Positions 7,543 through 17,340 of a stretch of DNA of 22,940 bases are shown one piece after another. Under the pieces are notes generated by a model, which was not told the DNA's origin, made no database searches, and saw only the letters and a list, made by a program, of their open reading frames with translations. Each line of letters opens with the position of its first letter. Position 1 is the stretch's first letter. Source of the DNA: Methyloprofundus sp. (GTDB lineage Bacteria > Pseudomonadota > Gammaproteobacteria > Methylococcales > Methylomonadaceae); contig WTCN01000022.1 of the NCBI GenBank assembly GCA_013138555.1, positions 1 to 22,940 on the forward strand. The letters run 5' to 3'. A program made the position numbers and the translations under genes.

Positions 7543-8435
7543 GTGGACTTGTCTCCTATGATACAAACTTCCGCATGTAATTCGACCCCCTGTTGTCTGG
7601 CAACTTCAGTTTGTACATATTCAATAAGCTGTTCTATATCCGCTGCCTTTGCAACGCCTGTATTGACAATAAAATTGGCATGTTTTTCCGAAACCTCGGC
7701 ACCACCGATAGAGTACCCTTTTAAACCACTTGCCTCAATCAAACGTGCCGCAAAATCATTCGCAGGATTTCTAAAAACCGAGCCACAACTAGGCTGGCTG
7801 ATTGGTTGTGTTGCTGCCCGTCGTGCCAGGAGTTTTTTTATTTGTTTCTGTCCAGCCTGGCTTGCATCCTTACTCAGCTTTAAAACTGCCGATAAAAAAC
7901 AAGCACTACCGACACCTTTTACAGCACGGTAACCCACCTCGAATGCATCAGCATGATACTGTTCGGCTTTGCCTCCCACAGACATCATTTCGACACTTTC
8001 GACCAGATCCCATGTTTCTGTTCCAAAAGCACCTGCATTCATTTTTAGTGCGCCTCCCATTGTACCGGGTATACCCGCTAAAAATTCAGCACCCGATAAA
8101 TCATGCTCCGAACAAAAACGGGCCACATGTGCACAAGGCACACCACACTCAACATAAAGCCTTACATCATCGATTAAGTTCATTTGTTTAACCTTAACCC
8201 GGGTATTAATAACCGTACCACGTATCCCCGCATCCCTGATCAGTAAGTTGCTCCCCAGTCCCAGCCAGAACACTGGCTCATTGATAGAAAGCCCAGCTAT
8301 AAACCACTGTAAGTCCAGCTTATCAGCAGGCACATACATTCGATCAGCCTCACCGCCAACACGCCAGCTGGTATACTTAGCCAGTTTTTCATTGTGCAAT
8401 AGCTGTCCACGTAAACTAGAATTAGACACTGTCAT
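7539..8435 (-). CDS. murB: UDP-N-acetylenolpyruvoylglucosamine reductase
   Basis: MurB is a cytoplasmic FAD enzyme that uses NADPH to reduce UDP-GlcNAc-enolpyruvate to UDP-MurNAc. At 298 residues it is shorter than E. coli MurB (342) and has the features of type II enzymes, including YSIGGAEVSEKHANFIVN at 241-258. FAD-binding residues lie in the LGLGSNLLI (58-66) and GIPGTMGGAL (121-130) stretches. The catalytic serine is S219 in CGSVFRNP, with R170 and E289 (HAEV) as partners. The ATG at 8435 lies 2 nt after the murC stop. Confidence 0.97.
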   Translation of the reverse strand: MTVSNSSLRGQLLHNEKLAKYTSWRVGGEADRMYVPADKLDLQWFIAGLSINEPVFWLGLGSNLLIRDAGIRGTVINTRVKVKQMNLIDDVRLYVECGVPCAHVARFCSEHDLSGAEFLAGIPGTMGGALKMNAGAFGTETWDLVESVEMMSVGGKAEQYHADAFEVGYRAVKGVGSACFLSAVLKLSKDASQAGQKQIKKLLARRAATQPISQPSCGSVFRNPANDFAARLIEASGLKGYSIGGAEVSEKHANFIVNTGVAKAADIEQLIEYVQTEVARQQGVELHAEVCIIGDKST

Positions 8436-8437
8436 TA

Positions 8438-9868
8438 TTACACCAACTCGACTAGTTGCTGTGGTAACTGTGTCGCAATATGGCCAACATTTCCAGCTCC
8501 CATGGTTAATAAAACATCTCCCGGGCGAATAATGCCCACCAATATCTGTGCCAGGTCCTCTACTTTTTCAACAAACACCGGGTCAACCTGTCCACGTATT
8601 CGAATGGCACGACTTAATGCCCGCCCATCCGCCCCGGTAATAGGCTCCTCACCTGCCGGATACACCTCTAGTAAAATTAGCACATCCACTGCGGATAAAG
8701 TATCCACAAAATCCTCAAATAAATCCCGTGTTCTGGAATAACGATGTGGCTGAAATATCACCACCGAACGCTTTTCTGGCCATGCCTGCTTTAATGCTTC
8801 TAAAGTTGCCGCAACTTCTCTGGGATGATGCCCATAATCATCAACCAAAGTCACCGCGCCATGCGCTAAGGCAATCTCTCCATTTAATTGAAAACGGCGC
8901 CCTACTCCTTTAAACTCAGCTAAGCTTTTTATAATGGCGGCATCATCAACATTTAATTCAGTGGCAACGGTTATCGCAGCCAGAGCATTTAACATATTGT
9001 GCAGACCTGGCATATTCAAGGTAACCTGAATATCTTTGTGGCCATCCCAACGCTGTACCAGAAAAGAAGTGTGCATCCCCTGTTGCTCTATCTCTACCGC
9101 TCTTACATCCGCCTCTTCTCGCGTACCATAGGTTCTGATCGGTTTGGATAACTGCGGCAATATTTCACGCACGCCCGCATCATCTATACACAGTACAGCC
9201 AGACCATAAAATGGCACATGATATAAAAACTCAATAAACGTATCTTTTAAACGATTAAAACTACCTTCATAGGTTTCCATATGGTCTTGATCAATATTCG
9301 TGACCACTGCCATCATTGGCTGTAGATGTAAAAATGATGCATCACTTTCGTCAGCCTCAGCCACTAGGTATTGTCCCTGTCCAAGCTGGGCATTAGTCCC
9401 CACACTATTTAGACGGCCACCAATCACAAAAGTGGGATCTAGCCCCGCCTCTGCCAGGATACTCGCTGCTAAACTTGTGGTGGTGGTTTTACCATGCGTA
9501 CCTGCAACCGCAATACCAAAACGGAAGCGCATCAGTTCAGCTAACATTTCAGCGCGTGGAATCACCGGAATACGACATTCATAAGCCCTTTTTACCTCAG
9601 GGTTCTGTTTATCAACCGCTGTAGAGGTAACCACCACATCAACCTGATCAATATTATTCGCATCATGACCCATAAAAACAGTGACTCCCGCTTTTTGCAG
9701 ACGCTCTGTTACCGGGCTTGCCTTGATATCTGAACCTGATACCTCATAACCCAGATTAGACAGCACCTCGGCAATACCACTCATACCGGTCCCGCCAATA
9801 CCGACAAAATGAATACGCTGTATATCACCCAATGGCTGGCGGATAATTAAATTTTCAGATACTTTCAT
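8438..9868 (-). CDS. murC: UDP-N-acetylmuramate--L-alanine ligase
   Basis: MurC adds L-Ala to UDP-MurNAc, the first of the Mur ligase steps, in the cytoplasm. The 476 residues show the nucleotide-sugar binding start FVGIGGTGMSGIAE (21-34), the ATP loop GTHGKTTTT (123-131), the central-domain HYSR-type region (PHRYSRT) and the C-terminal ligase domain. The ATG at 9868 overlaps the murG stop as ATGA and follows a strong GGAGG site. Confidence 0.98.
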   Translation of the reverse strand: MKVSENLIIRQPLGDIQRIHFVGIGGTGMSGIAEVLSNLGYEVSGSDIKASPVTERLQKAGVTVFMGHDANNIDQVDVVVTSTAVDKQNPEVKRAYECRIPVIPRAEMLAELMRFRFGIAVAGTHGKTTTTSLAASILAEAGLDPTFVIGGRLNSVGTNAQLGQGQYLVAEADESDASFLHLQPMMAVVTNIDQDHMETYEGSFNRLKDTFIEFLYHVPFYGLAVLCIDDAGVREILPQLSKPIRTYGTREEADVRAVEIEQQGMHTSFLVQRWDGHKDIQVTLNMPGLHNMLNALAAITVATELNVDDAAIIKSLAEFKGVGRRFQLNGEIALAHGAVTLVDDYGHHPREVAATLEALKQAWPEKRSVVIFQPHRYSRTRDLFEDFVDTLSAVDVLILLEVYPAGEEPITGADGRALSRAIRIRGQVDPVFVEKVEDLAQILVGIIRPGDVLLTMGAGNVGHIATQLPQQLVELV

Positions 9869-10914
9869 GCGGCCTCCAACCTACATTGCTCAGCAACACT
9901 CTGCGTTGCATTTAAACTGGCACTCTGTCTTGCTGCTTTTGCCATAAGCTCTGTGTGTGTTGCACAGTGTTTAATTTGTTCAGCTAAAAAACCAGCCGTT
10001 AACTGTTGCTGAGTAATCATAATACCAGCCCCCGCGTCGACCAGATAATGCGCATTGGCTGTTTGATGATCATCTATGGCATAAGGGTATGGAACCAGAA
10101 TACTAGGCAGCCCCATTGCAGCCACTTCACTAACAGTCATTGCACCGGCACGACAAATCACTAAATCAGCCCAGCGATATGCCGCAACGACATCATCAAT
10201 AAATGCCACGACCCTGGCATTAAGCTCTTTTTCTTGATACATTAATTCTACCTGCTGCTGCATAACGGCCCCTGTCTGGTGCAATACTTCTACGCTATCA
10301 AGTAAAGCCAATGCCTCAGGAACAACTTCATTTAAACGCTGTGCACCTAGACTGCCGCCCATTACTAAAATATGTAAACCCTCCCTATGCGTTTTTTTGA
10401 TAATGTCTTGTTGGGCAAACGCCTGACGCAAAGGGTTTCCTGTAAAAATAGCTTTCTTGCTTACAGCAAAGCTTTCAGGAAAAGCTTGTAATACTTTATT
10501 CGCGACAGTCGATAATAAGCGATTAGTCGTCCCCGGAATCCTGTTTTGTTCATGGATCACTAAAGGAATGCCCATTATTTTTGCCATCAGCCCTCCTGGG
10601 CCTGCGACAAAACCGCCCATTCCCAAAACCACATCAGGCTTTCTTGTCTGTAAAATTTTTCTGGCTTCCAGACAGGCTTTTAACAGCATCCATGGCATTT
10701 TAAACAGCGCTAAAAAACCTTTACCTCTGAGCCCATTAACACTAAGCCAGTCTATTTCGATATTGTTTTCAGGAATCACCCGACTTTCCATTCCTTTATG
10801 CGTCCCTATCCAGCTTAGCTGCCAGTTTTGCTCAATTAAATAGTGCGCAACAGCGAGTGCAGGAAACACATGCCCTCCCGTTCCACCCGCCATAATCACA
10901 ATACGTTTAGCCAT
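9865..10914 (-). CDS. murG: Lipid II synthase glycosyltransferase MurG
   Basis: MurG transfers GlcNAc from UDP-GlcNAc to lipid I, giving lipid II on the inner face of the cytoplasmic membrane. The 349 residues carry the N-terminal glycine loop GGTGGHVFPAL (10-20), the second loop GGSLGAQ (186-192) and the UDP-GlcNAc-binding region EVAAMGLPSILVPYP in the C-terminal domain. Its start overlaps the end of ftsW by 8 bp and is preceded by GAGG about 9 nt upstream. Confidence 0.98.
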   Translation of the reverse strand: MAKRIVIMAGGTGGHVFPALAVAHYLIEQNWQLSWIGTHKGMESRVIPENNIEIDWLSVNGLRGKGFLALFKMPWMLLKACLEARKILQTRKPDVVLGMGGFVAGPGGLMAKIMGIPLVIHEQNRIPGTTNRLLSTVANKVLQAFPESFAVSKKAIFTGNPLRQAFAQQDIIKKTHREGLHILVMGGSLGAQRLNEVVPEALALLDSVEVLHQTGAVMQQQVELMYQEKELNARVVAFIDDVVAAYRWADLVICRAGAMTVSEVAAMGLPSILVPYPYAIDDHQTANAHYLVDAGAGIMITQQQLTAGFLAEQIKHCATHTELMAKAARQSASLNATQSVAEQCRLEAA

Positions 10915-12061
10915 GATTCTGTTCCTCGGACTTTTTCAGGATCAGCATTTCAGTATTCACTCTATAAAGCATTCCCAATGCACAACACATAACAATCATG
11001 CTACCACCACCATAACTCATAAAAGGCAGGGTCAAACCTTTGGTAGGCAACAGCCCCATATTCACACCCATATTAACAAACGCTTGAAAAGCGAACCAGA
11101 TCCCCAGGCCATAAGCAATAAATGCACAGAATTTTTGCTGTAATTGCTCTGCCATCATGCCAATGGCAAAAGCACGCCAGACAATCACCGCAAATAAAAT
11201 AATCACACTGAGCACACCAATAAAACCTAACTCCTCAGCAATCACCGAAAATAAAAAATCAGTATGCGCTTCGGGCAAATAAAAAAGTTTCTGTACACCA
11301 CTGCCCAGGCCTACCCCTAACCATTCACCCCGACCAAAAGAAATCAGAGCTTGCACTAGTTGAAAACCATTGCCAAAAGGGTCTTCCCAGGGATGCAGAA
11401 AACTCGTAAATCGTGCCGTTCTATATTTAGAAAAAACAACTGCTAATACCCCCACAGCAATCACAGCAATCACTAATAAAAGGAATTGCTGCAGACGTGC
11501 ACCACTCAAAAACAAAACCCCCATGGCGATAATTAAAATCACCACAGCCGAGCCCATATCTGGCTCTAGCAATAATAAAACACAGGCACTCGACAATAAT
11601 AGCAAAGGTTTCACTAAACCATAGGCAGATTCTTTAATCAGCTCATGATGCCGGGTCACAAAACCAGCGATATAAATAACCACAATAAACTTAACCACCT
11701 CTGAGACCTGTATTCTTATCCCGGCGAGTGATAACCAGCGCATGCTCCCATTAACTTTTATACCTAAGCCTGGAATAAGTACCAGCACTAATAAAAATAA
11801 ACCTGCGAAAAAAAGCGCCTGACCTGTTTTTTCCCAAAAATTCATAGGTATCAGACACATGCCAAAACCTGCAATAATTCCCAGAATAATATGTATCAAT
11901 TGTCTCAGCGGATAATGAAAGACATCTCCCCCCAGATGCAATGACGCAGACGAAACCATAAGATAGCCCATCACAATTAGCGTAACACTCGCGAGTACCA
12001 GAGCAGTATCAAAATACAGATTCACCGGCATTCGTTTTGCTAACTGCTCAGCAATATTCAT
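10907..12061 (-). CDS. ftsW: Septal peptidoglycan polymerase FtsW (SEDS family)
   Basis: FtsW is the polytopic SEDS glycosyltransferase that polymerises lipid II at the septum together with FtsI. The 384 residues contain about ten hydrophobic helices. The large loop near 212-270 ends in the SEDS motif YLPEAHTDFLFS, whose Asp (D268) is the presumed catalytic residue. The conserved end LPTKGLTLPFMSYGGGS is also present. It starts with ATGA overlap at the murD stop and has a GAGG site 8-11 nt upstream. The extended N-terminal lead before the first helix is short. Confidence 0.97.
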   Translation of the reverse strand: MNIAEQLAKRMPVNLYFDTALVLASVTLIVMGYLMVSSASLHLGGDVFHYPLRQLIHIILGIIAGFGMCLIPMNFWEKTGQALFFAGLFLLVLVLIPGLGIKVNGSMRWLSLAGIRIQVSEVVKFIVVIYIAGFVTRHHELIKESAYGLVKPLLLLSSACVLLLLEPDMGSAVVILIIAMGVLFLSGARLQQFLLLVIAVIAVGVLAVVFSKYRTARFTSFLHPWEDPFGNGFQLVQALISFGRGEWLGVGLGSGVQKLFYLPEAHTDFLFSVIAEELGFIGVLSVIILFAVIVWRAFAIGMMAEQLQQKFCAFIAYGLGIWFAFQAFVNMGVNMGLLPTKGLTLPFMSYGGGSMIVMCCALGMLYRVNTEMLILKKSEEQNHG

Positions 12062-13431
12062 TCTTTCAGCCTCATGACCTCTGCACTATAAACCCCGCCC
12101 CGCTCTTTATAATCCGCAAACTGATCCAGGCTTGCACAGGCTGGAGACAGGAGGACCGTGTCCCCCGACTGAGCAATTTTTGCCGCCTTTTTTACCGCTT
12201 TTTTTAGCGTATGTACTTCAAGTACTGCAATGCAATCGTTTATCGCCTGCTTGATAAGCATGCCATCTTTACCTATTAGTAGCAGCATTTTAACCTTTTC
12301 TTTTAACACCGGCACAAGGTCGCTCATATCAGCGCCTTTTGCATCTCCCCCGGCAATCAGGATAACACTGGTATTTTTAAAACCCTGTAATGCCGCAACA
12401 CATGCCCCGACATTAGTCGCTTTGGAATCATTAACCCAGCTGACCCCCTTAATATTAGCGACTAGCTCAACCCGGTGCTTTAAACCCTTGTAGTGACGCA
12501 AGGCATCACACATCGCTGCTTCAGAAAGCCCTATCACGCTGCCTAGTGCCAGAGCAGCCAAAGCATTTGCCTGATTATGCACACCGGCAACTAACAGCTC
12601 ATTGACAGCCAATATTGCTCGCCCCTGAAATGCCAGAGACTCACCTTCCGCCGTGTCGATCACAGTATAATCAGCAGCGTCATGAAAACCGAAGGTGAGT
12701 AACTCTCTATCGGCATTCTGCATTGCAGCCACATGCGGGCAGTCCATATTCAGCAGCATCACACCATTTCCGGCAAAAATCTTATGCTTTTGCTCAGCAT
12801 ATGCCGCCATACTTGCATAACGATCCATATGGTCCGCTGAAATATTAAGCACCGTCGCAGCCACCGCATTTAACTGGCTGGTACGCTCTAATTGAAAACT
12901 GGATAATTCCAGTATATAGACTTCAGCCTGTTCAGCGAGTAAATCCAGAGCAGGCGTGCCCAGATTCCCCCCGACGGCAACACGCTTTCCAGCCGCTTTC
13001 GCCATGCTTCCGAGCATTGTCGTTACCGTACTTTTTCCATTTGAGCCAGTAATTGCCACCACCGGTGCAGAGACAGAACAGGCAAATAAATCAATATCAC
13101 TTAATGGGCGCACCCCCTGTGCAATGGCCTGCTCAATCAATGGCTCCTCCATTGATACGCCAGGACTGACAATAATATGTGTTGCCACATCGAATACTGC
13201 GGGCTCAAAACCTCCGGTAAATACGGCAACATCAGGCATCTGTGCCAATAATTCATCGTTATAGGGTGGTTTTTTGCGACTATCGACAATGGCAAATTGC
13301 AGCCCTAAGCGACGTAAATAATAAGCGACTGATAAACCTGTTTTACCCAGGCCAACGACAACAACTTTAGCACTCTTCTTATTTAAAGAAAACTGTTGAT
13401 CCAATGCCTGTAATATTTCGTCATTATTCAT
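12058..13431 (-). CDS. murD: UDP-N-acetylmuramoyl-L-alanine--D-glutamate ligase
   Basis: MurD adds D-Glu to UDP-MurNAc-L-Ala. The 457 residues have the Rossmann-like N-terminal domain starting VVVVGLGKTGLSVA (23-36), the ATP loop TGSNGKST (128-135), a central ATPase domain and a C-terminal domain ending in LLSPACASLDQFADYKERG. This C-terminal motif is diagnostic of MurD within the Mur ligases. The start is 3 nt after the mraY stop. Confidence 0.98.
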   Translation of the reverse strand: MNNDEILQALDQQFSLNKKSAKVVVVGLGKTGLSVAYYLRRLGLQFAIVDSRKKPPYNDELLAQMPDVAVFTGGFEPAVFDVATHIIVSPGVSMEEPLIEQAIAQGVRPLSDIDLFACSVSAPVVAITGSNGKSTVTTMLGSMAKAAGKRVAVGGNLGTPALDLLAEQAEVYILELSSFQLERTSQLNAVAATVLNISADHMDRYASMAAYAEQKHKIFAGNGVMLLNMDCPHVAAMQNADRELLTFGFHDAADYTVIDTAEGESLAFQGRAILAVNELLVAGVHNQANALAALALGSVIGLSEAAMCDALRHYKGLKHRVELVANIKGVSWVNDSKATNVGACVAALQGFKNTSVILIAGGDAKGADMSDLVPVLKEKVKMLLLIGKDGMLIKQAINDCIAVLEVHTLKKAVKKAAKIAQSGDTVLLSPACASLDQFADYKERGGVYSAEVMRLKE

Positions 13432-13434
13432 TTG

Positions 13435-14517
13435 CTATCTCAACTTCAAAGTTGATAAACCCACTAAAACCAGAATAAATGTAATGATCCAGAACCTAAC
13501 AATCACCCGAGGCTCTGGCCAGCCTTTTAATTCGAAATGGTGATGAATCGGTGCCATTCTAAAAATACGCTTACCGGTTAACTTAAATGAAGCGACCTGC
13601 ATAATCACCGACACGGTCTCCATAACAAAAACACCGCCCATAATCACCAGTACAATCTCCTGCCTGACCAGCACAGCCACAACACCTAAAGCAGCACCTA
13701 GTGCCAGCGCTCCCACATCGCCCATAAACACCATAGCCGGATACGCGTTAAACCATAAAAAGCCTAGCCCAGCCCCGACTAAGGCAGCACAAAAGACAAC
13801 CAGCTCTCCAGCCTTGGGAATAGAAGGGATAGCCAGATACTCTGCGAACGTCGCATGCCCAGTCAGATAAGCAAAAATAGCCAGCGCACCCGCAACCATA
13901 ACGGTAGGTAAAATGGCCAAGCCATCAAGTCCATCGGTTAAATTAACGGCATTACTCGTACCGACAATCACAAAATAGGTCAATACCACATAAGCCCAGC
14001 CCATATCGACCACGACCTCTTTGAAAAAAGGCACGATAAACTGAGTTTCTGCCGGTACTTCTGCACTCTTAAATAAAAACAAGGCAGCGGTAAAGGCAAT
14101 CACAGACTGCCAGAAGTATTTAGCACCTGCTGAGAGGCCATCACTATTACCTAACATGACTTTCTTATAATCATCGACAAAGCCAACAACGCCATAACTC
14201 ATTGTGACTAATAAGGCTACCCATACATAACTATTGCTCAGGTTTGCCCAAAGCAGGGTACTGACAGCAATGCCGACCAAAATCAAGGTTCCCCCCATAG
14301 TCGGTGTTCCCGCCTTCTCATAATGGCTTTCCGGACCATCCTCACGCACACTTTGACCAATTTTTTTATTACTTAAGCGGCGAATCATACTTGGCCCGAC
14401 TAAAAACGAAATAATCAAGGCAGTTAAGGCACTAAAAATAGCGCGTAATGTCAAATACTGAAAGACATTGAATCCAGCATCAAACTGGGCTAAATAATCA
14501 AATAAATACAATAACAT
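13435..14517 (-). CDS. mraY: Phospho-N-acetylmuramoyl-pentapeptide transferase
   Basis: MraY is a membrane enzyme that moves phospho-MurNAc-pentapeptide onto undecaprenyl phosphate, making lipid I. The 360 residues equal the E. coli length and include about ten membrane helices. Active-site motifs are the aspartate pair D115-D116 (in FVDDYKK), NLTDGLDGLA (192-201, with D195 and D198) and the histidine cluster HHHFELKGW (325-333). It starts 3 nt after the murF stop. Confidence 0.98.
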   Translation of the reverse strand: MLLYLFDYLAQFDAGFNVFQYLTLRAIFSALTALIISFLVGPSMIRRLSNKKIGQSVREDGPESHYEKAGTPTMGGTLILVGIAVSTLLWANLSNSYVWVALLVTMSYGVVGFVDDYKKVMLGNSDGLSAGAKYFWQSVIAFTAALFLFKSAEVPAETQFIVPFFKEVVVDMGWAYVVLTYFVIVGTSNAVNLTDGLDGLAILPTVMVAGALAIFAYLTGHATFAEYLAIPSIPKAGELVVFCAALVGAGLGFLWFNAYPAMVFMGDVGALALGAALGVVAVLVRQEIVLVIMGGVFVMETVSVIMQVASFKLTGKRIFRMAPIHHHFELKGWPEPRVIVRFWIITFILVLVGLSTLKLR

Positions 14518-14520
14518 GTG

Positions 14521-15882
14521 CTATTTTTCCTCACTCATTAGAGCCTCAACCACACGTTCCATTTTCTGTGCCCTCGAACCTTTCACCAAAAGTACAACAT
14601 CCGTTCTTATTGCCTGCTTTATCGCCGTAATCAAATCTTCTTGCCGAGAATAATAAATAGCCCCTTCTCCAAATGCCTGTGCAGTATTTTCTGCCATTGC
14701 TCCAACCACAAAAAGGCGTTCAACCCCCGCCTGTTTAATTTGTTCTGCCATTGCACCATGTTGCTGTGCGCTTTCGCTGCCTAGCTCACCAAAAGCCCCT
14801 AAAGCAACCCATAACTCCCCGGTACAATTTTTTAATACTTTCAATGCCGCCGCTAATGATGCAGGATTGGCATTATAAGTATCATTAATAATCTTACCCC
14901 CCGCAACTGTCTCAAATAATTGCAAACGCCCCTTAACCGGCCTGACTTGCTGCAAGCCCTTTTGAATTTGCTGCAGCTCAACCCCTAATGCCAGACAGGC
15001 GGCGCTTGCCGCCAGGGCATTTAATACATTGTGCTCACCCGCCAATGCCAGACTGACGGGAATACGACTGCCCTCGGCAACTAAGTCAAAGCGCGTAGTA
15101 AACGCCAGTTCATCTGCCTTTATCTCAATATTTTCCGCCTCTACGTCTGCGGCATGATCGACAGCAAATGAAATAAGCTTACGCTGGCCAGCAATCTCTC
15201 GCCACTGAGCAAAAAAGGCATCATCGGCATTTAATATCGCCACACCGTCAGCTGACAATGATTGAATAATTTCTGCTTTTGCCTGTGCCACCCCTTCAAT
15301 ACTGCCAAAGCCTTCAATATGAGCCGCTCCGACATTGGTGATAACGGCAACATCTGGCCTTGCATACTGACAGGAATAGGCAATTTCGCCAATATGGTTA
15401 GCCCCCATTTCTACCACTGCAAATTGATGCTGTTTATCCAGGCGCAATAATGTCAGTGGTACACCGATATCGTTATTAAAATTCCCAGCCGTAAACAGCA
15501 CCTGATACCTGACGGCTAAAATAGCGGCAATCATTTCTTTTACCGTTGTTTTACCGTTACTTCCGGTAATCGCACACACTCGAAGCCGGGATTTTTCCCT
15601 GACACAGCCCGCCAGTTCAGCCAAAGCAATGCGGCTATCTGTCACAATGACCTGAGGTAAGCGAGTAACAACTTTTTTTGTTACGAGTAAAGCAAGCGCC
15701 CCAGCCTCTTCAGCCTGAGCAATAAAATCATGGCCATAAAACTGTTCACCGCTAAGCGCAATATATACATCACCCTGCGCTAAAGTCCGCGTATCAATAC
15801 TGACACCAGAAGCTGTTACGTCTGTACCGATTAACTGTCCATGTACACAGTTTGCTATTTCAGTGAGTGTCATCACTATCAT
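14521..15882 (-). CDS. murF: UDP-MurNAc-tripeptide--D-alanyl-D-alanine ligase
   Basis: MurF adds the D-Ala-D-Ala dipeptide made by Ddl, completing the UDP-MurNAc-pentapeptide. The 453 residues show the MurE/F-type N-terminal domain (VSIDTRTL near 27-34), the ATP loop ITGSNGKTT (105-113), the NDTYNANP motif typical of MurF and the C-terminal ligase domain. Two starts are possible: ATG 15882, which overlaps the murE stop as ATGA, or ATG 15873 three codons later. I choose the first because of the overlap; no strong ribosome binding site precedes either. Confidence 0.97.
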   Translation of the reverse strand: MIVMTLTEIANCVHGQLIGTDVTASGVSIDTRTLAQGDVYIALSGEQFYGHDFIAQAEEAGALALLVTKKVVTRLPQVIVTDSRIALAELAGCVREKSRLRVCAITGSNGKTTVKEMIAAILAVRYQVLFTAGNFNNDIGVPLTLLRLDKQHQFAVVEMGANHIGEIAYSCQYARPDVAVITNVGAAHIEGFGSIEGVAQAKAEIIQSLSADGVAILNADDAFFAQWREIAGQRKLISFAVDHAADVEAENIEIKADELAFTTRFDLVAEGSRIPVSLALAGEHNVLNALAASAACLALGVELQQIQKGLQQVRPVKGRLQLFETVAGGKIINDTYNANPASLAAALKVLKNCTGELWVALGAFGELGSESAQQHGAMAEQIKQAGVERLFVVGAMAENTAQAFGEGAIYYSRQEDLITAIKQAIRTDVVLLVKGSRAQKMERVVEALMSEEK

Positions 15883-17339
15883 AATGTCAATAACGTCTGC
15901 ACGATGTCACGATCACTAAAAGGGTGCTTAATACCCTCTAGCTCCTGATAATCTTCATGTCCTTTACCAGCGACCAATACAATATCCTGTTCCGAACTCG
16001 TCATAATGCCGTATTTAATTGCACTTTTTCTATCATTAATAACACTTAGCTTGTCAGTTTCAATCTCTGCGATAATATCTTTGATAATTGCCTGTCCACT
16101 TTCAAAGCGAGGATTATCATCTGTGACAATAACCCTATCCGCTAACTGCTCAGCAATTCTTCCCATTTCTCCTCGCTTACCTTTATCTCTTTCTCCGCCA
16201 CATCCAAATATAACGGTTAATGTGTTATTACAATGATGCCTCAAGGTTGTCAGTACCTTACTTAGCGCATCCGGTGTATGTGCATAGTCAACAATTACCA
16301 GAGGCTTTCCTGCCCCTCCTTGAAAACACTCCATGCGCCCAATCACCGCCTTTATTGATGGTATCGCCTGTAAACACGCCATTAATGGTCTGCCCATTGC
16401 CAGCATAACCGTTAATGCCGCCAAAATATTTTGCAAATTAAAATCGCCTAACAACCCCACTTGCAATTGAGCCTGCTCTTCTTGCCAGCGCACATCACAT
16501 TCAATGCCTGCCATGGTATATTGCACATTGCTGGCAATAATACTTGATTGTGCCGCATGCACTTTGTTCTGCATACTGTAAGTCAATATCCTTACGCCCT
16601 CCGGTATCGCAAGCAGTACACGCTCAGCATAGGCATCGTCCAGATTAACAACAACATATTTCAAACCTGGCCACTGCACTAAGCGCAATTTTGCCTGCAG
16701 ATAGGCTTGCATACTACCGTGATAGTCCAGATGATCCCGACTCAGATTATTAAAAATAACACCTTGAAAATTAACCCCATTCACCCGCCCCTGCACCAAA
16801 CCATGTGATGACACCTCCATCGCCACATTTTTGATACCTGTCGCAACAAAATGAGCCAGTATCTTTTGTACAGCAAAGGCATCAGGCGTGGTATTTCTGG
16901 TTTCCTGCAAAGCGGCATATTCGCCCCAGCCCAAGGTACCAATCACAGCACTTGCATCCATAAGCTGCGCTAAAAACTGGCTGCATGATGTTTTACCATT
17001 TGTTCCGGTAATACCAATCACATTCAATTGCCTTGCAGGGTATGCATAAAACCGGGCTGCTATCTCTCCCAGTTTTTCAGTCAGATCTTCGACCGCAATC
17101 ATCACTAAAGCGGTTATATTTTTAGCAAGCTGCTCCCCGTTCTTTGCAGGATCATAGACAATTGCAAGCCCGCCTTGCTGCTGAATTTTTTCGGCAAACT
17201 GCAAACCATGTTGCTGAGCCCCAGCCACTGCAAAAAAAACACCGCCCGCTTCAATTTCCCGACTATCCAAAGCAATATGTGTCAGCTCTATCTCTGCCTC
17301 AACAACCGCAAAGCCTGTTAATAAGTCTGCTAACCACAT
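15879..17339 (-). CDS. murE: UDP-MurNAc-L-Ala-D-Glu--meso-diaminopimelate ligase
   Basis: MurE adds the third stem residue. The motif DNPR at 408-411 is the known specificity signature for meso-diaminopimelate, so the peptidoglycan is predicted to be of the Gram-negative A1gamma type. Other features are the UDP-sugar region LDSREIEAGGVFFA (24-37), the ATP loop TGTNGKT (111-117), a Lys at 217 in the position usually carbamylated, and DYAHTPDAL (351-359). The 486 residues fit the family. One nucleotide separates it from the ftsI stop (TGA-T-ATG), so coupling is likely. Confidence 0.98.
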   Translation of the reverse strand: MWLADLLTGFAVVEAEIELTHIALDSREIEAGGVFFAVAGAQQHGLQFAEKIQQQGGLAIVYDPAKNGEQLAKNITALVMIAVEDLTEKLGEIAARFYAYPARQLNVIGITGTNGKTSCSQFLAQLMDASAVIGTLGWGEYAALQETRNTTPDAFAVQKILAHFVATGIKNVAMEVSSHGLVQGRVNGVNFQGVIFNNLSRDHLDYHGSMQAYLQAKLRLVQWPGLKYVVVNLDDAYAERVLLAIPEGVRILTYSMQNKVHAAQSSIIASNVQYTMAGIECDVRWQEEQAQLQVGLLGDFNLQNILAALTVMLAMGRPLMACLQAIPSIKAVIGRMECFQGGAGKPLVIVDYAHTPDALSKVLTTLRHHCNNTLTVIFGCGGERDKGKRGEMGRIAEQLADRVIVTDDNPRFESGQAIIKDIIAEIETDKLSVINDRKSAIKYGIMTSSEQDIVLVAGKGHEDYQELEGIKHPFSDRDIVQTLLTL

Positions 17340-17340
17340 A

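Noticed and set aside
7543..7566. Upstream TTG start for ddl giving eight extra residues
   Set aside because: It has no good ribosome binding site and would overlap murB by 28 bp, while the ATG at 7542 has an AGGAGA site and the ATGA overlap used elsewhere in the cluster.
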